The notes below the pieces were generated by a model. It saw nothing but the letters and a program-made list of their open reading frames with translations. It did not search any database and was not told where the DNA came from. A program made the translations under genes and the position numbers. This document shows, in pieces, positions 6,819-13,363 of a stretch of DNA of 19,603 bases. The stretch lies in NCBI GenBank assembly GCA_937959375.1, contig CALGLS010000026.1, positions 1 to 19,603 of the forward strand, read 5' to 3'. Every line of letters starts with the position of its first letter. Position 1 is the first letter of the stretch. Source of the stretch: an uncultured Saprospiraceae bacterium. GTDB taxonomy: Bacteria; Bacteroidota; Bacteroidia; Chitinophagales; Saprospiraceae.

Positions 6819-6848
6819 AAAAAAAAAGTCCGTTACCAAAGCGAACGG
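6819..6848 (-). terminator. Orphan minus-strand intrinsic terminator
   Basis: CCGTT (6830-6834) pairs with AACGG (6844-6848) around a nine-base loop. On the minus strand it is followed by a run of nine T (complement of 6819-6827). No minus-strand gene lies between it and the plus-strand gene at 7146, so it would end a leftward transcript arising in that gap. Confidence 0.6.
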
Positions 6849-7145
6849 CCATATAACTAAATACAGGAAGCTGAAGACAATAAACATACAATTTTAACAA
6901 ATACTTAAGCATAATACATGTGACGAGAAAAAAGTGCCACGTCTTAATAATGTAAATTGCTCATAAAGATTAGCTGGAATTGTCAACAGGGACACAAAAG
7001 AACAATGAATTAAGGCTTTATGACCATTTAAAAGTCATTTACTAAGAACTTTAATACATTTTTAACTAAAATAAAGCTACAAAAGTAATAAATTACACCT
7101 GTAACTTGTAAGAGAGTCACAGTAATTACACTAAATAAAGTAAGT

Positions 7146-8246
7146 ATGAAAAATTATAAGATTTTTTCCCTTTTTATCGCCTTGTTTGTTTTCGGAATGG
7201 GAAACACGGCTATCGCTCAATATGACGATGTCTATTACAACCCAGACGAGGATGACACATCAACTGAATATTATTACGATAATGATGACAGCGATGATTA
7301 TTCAAACAGCAATAGCAATGAGTCTTCTGATTATGACAATGATAGTTATGACGACTATGATAATGGCTACGATTACCAGTATTCTTCAAGAATCCGTCGT
7401 TTCCATAGACCATACAGAGGGTTTGATTTCTACGCTCCAGTATATGTAGATGCATATAACTATGATCCTTTCTATGCTCCTGGTACAGCTATCTATGTTT
7501 TCGATAACTACAGAGACTACAGAAGGTTCAATCGCTACAATCGTTATAACGGCTGGAATAGCTGGAACAATTACCGTCCTGGATTTACATTCGTTTTCTC
7601 AAACAGAAGAGGATTCAACAATTATAATCCATATGGATATAACAACGGGTTTAACAACGGGTACTATAACGGATATAACAATGGATTCAATAATGGGTTC
7701 AATAATGGGTTCAACAACGGATTCAATAATGGATTTGGAAGCAATGTTTACTGCCCACCATCATGGAGTGGAGGAGCTTACACTGGCAACACCAACAACT
7801 CTACACCAACGAGTTCTTACTCAGGTGCAAGAAGAAATGGTAAAGCAACAGGAAGCAACGTAAACACTAACTCAAGCCGACAAAATAGTACAGCAAATCC
7901 TAACAGAGGAACTGCATCTACAAGATCTAAAGCAACTAGAGGTAATGCTTCTCGTAAGAAGCAAGCTACTACAAACAGATCTAGCAACACCAAAACGAAG
8001 TCAAATAGAACTTACGATCGTCCAAGCAGACGTTCTTCAACTTCTAAGACTTCAACAAGAACGAATCGATCAAACAGAGATTATAACAAATCTAGTAAAT
8101 CATCTTCTCGTTCTTCAAATAGAACGTTCAAAAGAAGTAACAATCGAAGTTCTTCCAAAACATACAGCCCAAGTAGAAGCCGTGGAGGAAGTAGTAAGTC
8201 TTCTAGAAGTTCTGGAAGCAGCCGAAGCAGAAAAGGAAGAAACTAA
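7146..8246 (+). CDS. Secreted low-complexity protein with acidic, aromatic and basic segments
   Basis: The product is 366 residues with a signal peptide (MKNYKIFSLFIALFVFGMGN, then TAIAQ). The mature chain splits by composition: residues 26-80 are acidic and rich in D, Y, N and S; 81-165 are rich in R, Y, F and N; 166-198 are tandem NNGF/NNGY tetrapeptides; and about 210-366 are basic and rich in S, R, T, K and N. A single cysteine sits in VYCPPSW (201-207). There is no enzyme motif. Such chains are usually disordered, and the opposite charges at the two ends suggest self-association or matrix or cell-surface binding, which is inference. The gene is monocistronic, with a strong terminator after the stop. 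Overlapping frames are by-products of the low-complexity DNA. Confidence 0.85.
   Translation: MKNYKIFSLFIALFVFGMGNTAIAQYDDVYYNPDEDDTSTEYYYDNDDSDDYSNSNSNESSDYDNDSYDDYDNGYDYQYSSRIRRFHRPYRGFDFYAPVYVDAYNYDPFYAPGTAIYVFDNYRDYRRFNRYNRYNGWNSWNNYRPGFTFVFSNRRGFNNYNPYGYNNGFNNGYYNGYNNGFNNGFNNGFNNGFNNGFGSNVYCPPSWSGGAYTGNTNNSTPTSSYSGARRNGKATGSNVNTNSSRQNSTANPNRGTASTRSKATRGNASRKKQATTNRSSNTKTKSNRTYDRPSRRSSTSKTSTRTNRSNRDYNKSSKSSSRSSNRTFKRSNNRSSSKTYSPSRSRGGSSKSSRSSGSSRSRKGRN
7641..7739 (+). repeat. 12-bp tandem repeats encoding (F/Y)-NNG
   Basis: About eight imperfect copies of a 12-base unit (for example AACAACGGGTTT and AATAATGGATTC) encode successive NNGF or NNGY tetrapeptides. Third-base differences such as AAC/AAT and GGG/GGA show that the amino acids are more conserved than the DNA. 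Copy number could change by slippage without breaking the frame. Confidence 0.85.
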
Positions 8247-8271
8247 TATAGGTTTCAATTAAAATATTCTC

Positions 8272-8313
8272 AAAAAGTGGGTGGATGGTTGTATAACTTT
8301 CACCCACTTTTTT
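8272..8313 (+). terminator. Intrinsic terminator of the secreted low-complexity gene
   Basis: AAAAAGTGGGTG (8272-8283) pairs with CACCCACTTTTTT (8301-8313), giving a 12-base stem ending in a T-run. It starts 25 bases after the stop at 8246. The A-run on the other side would also let it work for the minus strand. Confidence 0.9.
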
Positions 8314-8366
8314 ATATCCAGATAGCACCTGTTTTTAATAGAATGTCTGGGGAATCAACACTGGTC

Positions 8367-8460
8367 GTAGCAACAATCTATTTTTCAAAGAACTAATATT
8401 CCAGTCTTGATAATCCGTCAGGATGAGGCATGGGAAAGTAATAGATTGTTACTACATTTG
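8367..8460 (+). promoter_or_regulatory. Inverted repeat, operator-like dyad and candidate promoter of the OmpP1/FadL gene
   Basis: GTAGCAACAATCTATT (from 8367) is the reverse complement, with one mismatch, of the segment ending GTTACTAC at 8455. The right copy is itself a dyad, AGTAA-N7-TTACT (8437-8453), and abuts TACATTTG (8453-8460), an exact match to the -7 consensus TAnnTTTG. A start of transcription near 8467 would give a leader of about 58 bases before the ATG at 8525. A regulator bound to the dyad would cover the promoter. Confidence 0.5.
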
Positions 8461-8524
8461 AAGAGCAGATCTGGAGTTACTAAAGAACTCTGTTATTAAA
8501 AAAATCATCATAATCAGTAAATAT

Positions 8525-10027
8525 ATGAATCGTATAACTCATGTTTTTTGTTTTTTATTTGTAGTGAGTTTCCTCAATGCGCAGAATATTAACGATGCGC
8601 TGCGATACTCTTTTTTAGAACTAGGAGGGGGTACTGCACGAACGATAGGTTTGGGAGGCTCAATGGGAGCCTTGGGAGCTGATTACTCTACGTTGAGTAC
8701 TAATCCAGCTGGACTTGGAGCATATCGAAGTTCTGAATTTGTAATTACACCTGCCTTTCAAGTAAAAAGAACTCAGTCTATTTTAGCAGGAGCTGGTAAT
8801 AGTTCTAATTCTGAAAATGCAAATGACTTTAGTCTAAGTAATGTTGGAATCGTCTTCGCCTCTCAACCTGTGGCTTCCAAATGGAAGACTATGAATTTTG
8901 GAATTGGTATGAATAAATTAGCGAACTTTAGTCAGGAGTTTACTTACGATGGAACATCTAAAGGTTCTATTGTTGATCGGTGGCTGGAATTTGCGGATGG
9001 TTTTGCACCAAATGAATTGTACCCTTATGAAGAAGGCTTGGCTTATGAAACTGAAGCGATTTATATCGTTGATGAAAATACCTTAGACTACAGTAGTGAT
9101 TTTGAGGCTGCCCCAGATGCAGATGTAAAGCGAGGTCAAACTGTAAAAACAGATGGTAAATATAATGAAATGGTTCTTTCCCTTGCCGGAAATTATAATC
9201 ACAAATTTATGTATGGTCTAACAGTAGGTCTACCATTTATTCAATATTCAGAAGAGAAAGTATACACAGAGGAAAACAATGATGAGGAATCCATTCCATT
9301 CTTTAAGAGTTTGAGTTATTCAGAAAACTTAAGAACTACTGGATTTGGTATCAATGCGAAAATTGGGGTGATTTATCGAATCAATCAAATGTTCCGGGTA
9401 GGAGCTGCTCTACATACACCATCGGCAATCAGTATGACAGATCGATGGGATAGTGGACTTACCTATGATTTTGTATATTTTGATGACCAAGGCGAGCCTG
9501 TTCGTTCTGCTGTTCCAGCTTCGGAGCCAGAAGGAGAGCCATATGAATACAAGCTCAAAACACCCATGCGTGCTATGATAAGCGGAGCAGCTATCATCAA
9601 GCGCTCTGGCTTTATTACTGCAGAGCTAGAATATGTTGATTATTCGAAGTCAAACTTTGATTTGACCGTTAATTCTACCAATCCAGGAGATGTGGCTATT
9701 GAAGAATCGTTGAACCAAGAAATCGGAGAAACCTTCAACTCGGCTATCAACCTTCGTCTAGGAGGAGAATATGCTTACGAAAAGTTTCGATTTCGAGCGG
9801 GCTATGGTATAATTGGCACGCCTTATGCGGATAAATCTAGCAGTACTACTTATAGCTTAGGTGTTGGCTTGCGCCAAAAGAAGTTCTATGTGGACTTTGC
9901 CTATAAAGGCTTACAGACAGATGATACTTTTATACCGTACCGATTAATAGATGCTGCTGCAGAACAAGTAGTAACGAATGAAGGAGCAGTAAATAGATAT
10001 ATCTTAACCCTTGGGTTTAGATTTTAA
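8525..10027 (+). CDS. OmpP1/FadL-family outer-membrane protein
   Basis: The product is 500 residues with a signal peptide (MNRITHVFCFLFVVSFLNAQ). The mature N terminus runs through GGGTARTIGLGGSMGALGAD and then STLSTNPAGLGAY, the NPAG-containing plug region characteristic of OmpP1/FadL/TodX hydrophobic-compound channels in Bacteroidota. The rest alternates amphipathic strands and ends with aromatic YILTLGFRF, the terminal phenylalanine expected for insertion by the Bam complex. The substrate cannot be read from the sequence; fatty acids or other hydrophobic molecules are typical for the family. A candidate promoter and dyad lie upstream. The next gene also encodes an exported protein and starts 127 bases downstream, so cotranscription is possible. 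Confidence 0.88.
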   Translation: MNRITHVFCFLFVVSFLNAQNINDALRYSFLELGGGTARTIGLGGSMGALGADYSTLSTNPAGLGAYRSSEFVITPAFQVKRTQSILAGAGNSSNSENANDFSLSNVGIVFASQPVASKWKTMNFGIGMNKLANFSQEFTYDGTSKGSIVDRWLEFADGFAPNELYPYEEGLAYETEAIYIVDENTLDYSSDFEAAPDADVKRGQTVKTDGKYNEMVLSLAGNYNHKFMYGLTVGLPFIQYSEEKVYTEENNDEESIPFFKSLSYSENLRTTGFGINAKIGVIYRINQMFRVGAALHTPSAISMTDRWDSGLTYDFVYFDDQGEPVRSAVPASEPEGEPYEYKLKTPMRAMISGAAIIKRSGFITAELEYVDYSKSNFDLTVNSTNPGDVAIEESLNQEIGETFNSAINLRLGGEYAYEKFRFRAGYGIIGTPYADKSSSTTYSLGVGLRQKKFYVDFAYKGLQTDDTFIPYRLIDAAAEQVVTNEGAVNRYILTLGFRF

Positions 10028-10153
10028 GAGTAACTTAGCTTCCGACTATTGAAGAAGTAAGCTTATAGGTAGCAAGTGATCAATTTTGAGCGTCAACGAC
10101 TGACTGCTTGTATTAAGCATCATCAAAGTAAAGTCAAAGCATTAGCAATTACG

Positions 10154-11200
10154 ATGAAGAAAATTTGGATCTATGTATTCTTGTTGCTCAGCACATTTGT
10201 GCCAGGGGATAGCTATGCACAAGTTGATGATTCACTGGGGTGGGGTACCAATTATCCTGCTGTACCAGAGCGTATGATTGCTGAAACAAAATGGCGCTAT
10301 ACCTATGCCATTCACCTCGAGTCGAATACCATTATTCACCAAGCCGAGGATTTTTACGATTACTTTTTACATTTTCGATACGATTATACTTTTGAGCAAT
10401 ATCTCAATGGGCAAATGACCCGTGGAACTTGGAGCTTAAATGGTAGTGAACTATTCTACAGTTTTAAGCATATTAAAAAATTTGAAATTGCTGGAGCTAC
10501 TAAGAATACGCTAATGCTCGAATTTACTCAAGCCAATAGTAAAGGTACCTATCAATATCATTTCATTCGTGTGGAAAGTAAGGATGCTCCTTTTGTAAAA
10601 CCTTCTTACGAACTTCCAGAAGTATTAGTCGAGCGTGCTGATGTGCGAAAGCTAAAAGATCGTTTGGCTTTTAGAAAAAAGAAGAAACGAAAGCGAAAGT
10701 CAAGAAGAGAAAGAAGAGCTGAAAAAAGAAAACCTAAGAAAGAACCTATCTTTATCAACATAGAGTTAATTGGAGGAGGCTTTTATGGAGGAATAGATCC
10801 TGTTCTCCGTGATTACATCCATATTAAAAGCGATGGTCGTTTAGTCAAAGAATACAAAGGCGCAAATTCTGGCTTGACCATTACTAAAAGAACGATTTCT
10901 CGCGATGAGTTGGAGCAGTTTGCTGAATTTATTATCGCACAACGATTCTTTGAGTTTGATCAAATTTATGATTGCGATATGGCTGCTTGTGAGGAGCGCA
11001 AACGAGGTAAGCCAATTCCTATCCCGCTTCGCTTAGTTGTGGCCTATGGTTCCCGTAAAAAAGTGGTAACCGTTACCATTTGGGGAAAAGACAGCCACAA
11101 GATCAAGTATGTTGATTATCCACCTGCTCTAGATAACATCGTAGAGGCCATTCAAAAGATGGCACATAGCCTTGATGCTACTATGACTAAGCGCAATTAA
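10154..11200 (+). CDS. Secreted two-domain hypothetical protein with a highly basic linker
   Basis: The product is 348 residues from the ATG at 10154. This start is preferred over the ATG at 10076 because it begins a signal peptide (MKKIWIYVFLLLSTFVPGDS, then YAQ). The first domain, about residues 40-145, has short strands with GTWSLNGSELFYSF and YQYHFIRVE, resembling lipocalin-like small barrels. Residues 174-197 are an almost pure Lys/Arg/Glu run. The second domain (about 198-340) begins IFINIELIGGGFYGG and contains a DCDMAAC pair of cysteines. Its layout resembles small exported Bacteroidota domains such as DUF6438, but I cannot confirm membership. The basic run could bind acidic polysaccharide, nucleic acid or the cell surface. 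Function unknown. Confidence 0.75.
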   Translation: MKKIWIYVFLLLSTFVPGDSYAQVDDSLGWGTNYPAVPERMIAETKWRYTYAIHLESNTIIHQAEDFYDYFLHFRYDYTFEQYLNGQMTRGTWSLNGSELFYSFKHIKKFEIAGATKNTLMLEFTQANSKGTYQYHFIRVESKDAPFVKPSYELPEVLVERADVRKLKDRLAFRKKKKRKRKSRRERRAEKRKPKKEPIFINIELIGGGFYGGIDPVLRDYIHIKSDGRLVKEYKGANSGLTITKRTISRDELEQFAEFIIAQRFFEFDQIYDCDMAACEERKRGKPIPIPLRLVVAYGSRKKVVTVTIWGKDSHKIKYVDYPPALDNIVEAIQKMAHSLDATMTKRN

Positions 11201-11257
11201 GCGGCTGAGTTAAAATTAAAGTTGCAGTTTTCCCGTGGTTCGCAGCTCTGCGTTAAT

Positions 11258-11361
11258 ATTCCCATTCCCATTCCCATTCCCATTCCACGATAAAGGGAAC
11301 ATTCTAATTCCAATTCCAATTCTAATTCCAATTCCAATTCCAATTTCCCATCCCCATTCCC
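11258..11361. repeat. Hexanucleotide repeat tracts (ATTCCC)n and (ATTCTA/ATTCCA)n
   Basis: About five copies of ATTCCC (11258-11286) are followed by ACGATAAAGGGAAC (11287-11300), then about seven copies of ATTCTA or ATTCCA (11301-11345) and a short CCCATT tail. The middle segment resembles ACGTTAGAGGGAAAG at 12003-12017, and GCGTTAATATTC just before the tract resembles CGCGAATATTC at 11980-11990. The tract may be a rearranged copy of the same dispersed element. It separates the secreted protein gene from the MarR gene. Confidence 0.75.
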
Positions 11362-11365
11362 TTCG

Positions 11366-11413
11366 TTTATTTCAAATAAATCGTTAACTTGCGAATAGTT
11401 AGTATGACAACTA
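11366..11413 (+). promoter_or_regulatory. Palindromes upstream of the MarR gene, candidate operator
   Basis: TTTATTTCAAATAAA (11366-11380) is a perfect 15-base palindrome. TAGTT-N8-AACTA (11396-11413) is an 18-base dyad of the size bound by MarR-family dimers, ending 10 bases before the ATG at 11424. Autoregulation by the MarR protein is inferred. No exact TAnnTTTG element was found here, and no copy of the dyad was seen before hmgA or hpd. Confidence 0.4.
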
Positions 11414-11423
11414 AATAACAAAA

Positions 11424-11879
11424 ATGAGCACAGAAGTACGATTTGTTAAGAATAAAAAGTCTGAGATTCCCGGTTTTATTATCGAGCGGACGGCAAAGCG
11501 CATGAAGCAGTTTTACCAAAAGATGTTGAAGGAGGCCGATACAGGTATTACGGTAGATCAATGGATTATTCTCCAAACAATTCATAAGGACAATGGATTG
11601 AGTCAATATGAGATTGCGAATCAAACGTTTAAAGACGCACCTACGGTGACGCGTATTATTGATTTGCTGGTTAATAAAGAATTGATTGAACGCGTTGCTG
11701 ATACTAGTGATCGAAGAAAATTCAACATTTGCCTAACTAATAAAGGGGAACAAAAAATAGAGGAGGTACTCCCGATAGTAATGGACTTTCGTAAAACGGG
11801 ATGGAAAGGAATTAATCTAGAAGACCTGAATCATATGATGCGGACTTTGAACGCTATATTTGATAATCTTGAAGAATGA
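11424..11879 (+). CDS. MarR-family transcriptional regulator
   Basis: The product is 151 residues, the usual MarR length. It has a leading helix (about 17-40), a winged helix-turn-helix with LSQYEIANQTFKDAPTVTRI (about 59-78) followed by DLLVNKELIERV, and the wing signature DTSDRRKFNICLT, where the Asp-Arg pair is the family hallmark. C-terminal helices would form the dimer interface. MarR dimers usually repress neighbouring genes and release DNA when a small, often aromatic, ligand binds. The two homogentisate-pathway genes follow on the same strand, so they are the likely targets, with a pathway acid as a possible ligand. That is inference from position. A hairpin-rich 266-bp gap separates it from hmgA. 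Confidence 0.9.
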   Translation: MSTEVRFVKNKKSEIPGFIIERTAKRMKQFYQKMLKEADTGITVDQWIILQTIHKDNGLSQYEIANQTFKDAPTVTRIIDLLVNKELIERVADTSDRRKFNICLTNKGEQKIEEVLPIVMDFRKTGWKGINLEDLNHMMRTLNAIFDNLEE

Positions 11880-11883
11880 GATA

Positions 11884-12117
11884 TGAGACCGTTTCGCTGT
11901 CAGATCGCCTGCGGCTGTCAGATCGTGGCGGCGCTGCCACCACTGAGAGATCGCTTCGCTGAGAGACTTCTCGTCTAACGCGAATATTCTACTGCGGAGT
12001 TTACGTTAGAGGGAAAGTCTCTCAGCGAAGCGGTCTCTCAATGAGGCCTTCAAGCCGAATGGTCTCTCAGCAAATCTGCCAAAGGCAGAAGCAGCAATCT
12101 GATAGCGAAGCGGTCCC
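11884..12117. repeat. Mini-hairpin array containing a 25-bp inverted repeat (element C)
   Basis: The core is TGAGAGATCGCTTCGCTGAG plus AGACT (11944-11968) paired with 12016-12040, 24 of 25 positions matching, around a 47-base loop holding CTAACGCG (11975-11982), 20 bases, then ACGTT (12003-12007). To its left, mini-hairpins GCCTGCGGC (11907-11915) and GTGGC/GCCAC (11925-11940) are separated by linkers TGTCAGATC (11898, 11916) and TGAGAGATC (11944). To its right, similar units lie in the opposite orientation, including CTGCC-AAA-GGCAG (12076-12088). The array fills the gap between the MarR gene and hmgA. Confidence 0.85.
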
Positions 12118-12145
12118 ATTTAAAAAAAAAATAAAAAACAAGAAA

Positions 12146-13306
12146 ATGCATTACCATAGCCTAGGAAAAATACCAGATAAAAGACATACCCAATTTCGCA
12201 AACCTAACGGTGAATTATATAGTGAACAACTTTTCTCAACAGAAGGGTTTAGTGACAACTACTCTTTACTCTATCATACGCATCCTCCAACACAGATTGT
12301 ACAAGTAGGAGAGCCGTATTCCGTTGCTCCTAAAACGATTCATGATAAGCAACTCAAGCATCGTAGCTTAAAAGGTTTTGGTGTAAAACCAGAAGATGAT
12401 TATCTGAAAAGTCGCAAACCGGTGTTGGTAAACAACGATTGCAAAATTATATTGTCAGCGCCACAAAAAAGTGTGACCGATTATTATTTCAAAAATGCAG
12501 ATGCGGATGAAGTGATCTTTGTACACGAAGGGTCGGGTGTGTTGAAAACCATGTATGGTAATATTAAATTTGGCTATGGTGATTATCTAGTAATACCACG
12601 TGGTACCATTTATCAATTACATTTTGATACAGCAGATAATCGACTTTTAATTGTAGAATCGAGTAGCCCTATTATTACGCCCAAGCGATATAGAAATCAA
12701 TTTGGACAGTTGATGGAGCACTCACCATTTTGCGAACGAGATATCCGCAAACCTTCCGAGTTGGAAACAAATGATGAACAAGGAAACTTCTTGTTGTATA
12801 TCAAAAAGCAAGACAATATTTATCCATACCACTATCTGAGTCATCCGTTTGATGTGGTGGGTTGGGATGGTTATGTTTATCCATATGCTTTTTCGATTCA
12901 TAATTTTGAACCGATCACAGGGCGAGTACATCAGCCACCACCAGTACATCAAACTTTTGCAGCGCGAGGCTTTGTGATTTGTTCGTTTGTTCCGCGATTG
13001 TTTGATTATCACCCCTTAGCCATTCCTGCTCCTTACAATCATAGTAATATTGATAGTGATGAAGTGTTGTACTATGTTGATGGTGATTTCATGAGTCGTA
13101 AACACGTAGAACGAGGAATGATTACCTTGCATCCTGGAGGTATTCCGCACGGCCCTCATCCTGGTACAGTGGAGAAGAGTATTGGTGCTAAAGAAACGGG
13201 TGAACTAGCGGTGATGGTAGATACATTTAGACCTTTACTCATGACCGAATATGCAGCAGGCATTGAAGATGAATCGTACTACAAGAGTTGGCTAGGAGAC
13301 CACTAA
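12146..13306 (+). CDS. hmgA: Homogentisate 1,2-dioxygenase
   Basis: The product is 386 residues. It opens the ring of homogentisate with O2 and Fe(II) to give maleylacetoacetate in tyrosine/phenylalanine breakdown. Signatures are GSGVLKTMYGNIKFGYGDYL with VIPRGTIYQ (about 129-157), VGWDGYVYPYAFSIHNFEPI (about 238-257), VHQPPPVHQTF (261-271) and HPGGIPHGPHPG (329-340). Candidate iron ligands are H299, E306 and H335, in NHSNIDSDE and PHGP. The His-to-Glu spacing is one residue longer than in the human enzyme, so D305 should be considered when aligning. The start is the ATG at 12146 (MHYHSLGKIP); an in-frame ATG at 12041 would translate the repeat array and is rejected. hpd follows 57 bases later, so the two probably share a transcript. 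Confidence 0.96.
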   Translation: MHYHSLGKIPDKRHTQFRKPNGELYSEQLFSTEGFSDNYSLLYHTHPPTQIVQVGEPYSVAPKTIHDKQLKHRSLKGFGVKPEDDYLKSRKPVLVNNDCKIILSAPQKSVTDYYFKNADADEVIFVHEGSGVLKTMYGNIKFGYGDYLVIPRGTIYQLHFDTADNRLLIVESSSPIITPKRYRNQFGQLMEHSPFCERDIRKPSELETNDEQGNFLLYIKKQDNIYPYHYLSHPFDVVGWDGYVYPYAFSIHNFEPITGRVHQPPPVHQTFAARGFVICSFVPRLFDYHPLAIPAPYNHSNIDSDEVLYYVDGDFMSRKHVERGMITLHPGGIPHGPHPGTVEKSIGAKETGELAVMVDTFRPLLMTEYAAGIEDESYYKSWLGDH

Positions 13307-13363
13307 ATTTTCAAACAACTTAGGATATAATTTTAAATAAATCAAACTTAAAAATAGAATATT

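Larger units (their letters stand above)
6632..7145. other. 514-bp gene-free gap between divergent proS and a secreted protein gene
   Basis: No convincing reading frame is present. The gap holds a nested inverted repeat at 6699-6765, an orphan minus-strand terminator at 6819-6848 and the presumed upstream regions of both flanking genes. I found no exact TAnnTTTG promoter element for either gene. A 32-codon minus-strand frame ending in the terminator is too short and compositionally plain to call. Confidence 0.6.

Noticed and set aside
7186..7863. Overlapping frames inside the low-complexity secreted protein gene
   Set aside because: Repetitive codons keep alternate frames open; only the frame with the signal peptide makes biological sense.
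11197..11421. Minus-strand frame with LELELE and GMGMGM runs
   Set aside because: It simply translates the hexanucleotide tracts at 11258-11361 and has no independent coding signal.
11973..12010. Integron attC site
   Set aside because: GTCTAAC at 11973 fits the R-box RYYYAAC, but the facing GTTAGAG does not fit GTTRRRY, the other copy at 128-160 fits neither box, and there are no cassettes or integrase.
11884..12117. CRISPR array
   Set aside because: Conserved linkers are only nine bases, spacers are self-complementary and 7-16 bases, orientation inverts midway, and no cas genes are present.
12041..12145. N-terminal extension of homogentisate dioxygenase
   Set aside because: The extra 35 codons are the right half of the mini-hairpin array plus an A-rich run; the family begins at MHYHSLGKIP (12146).
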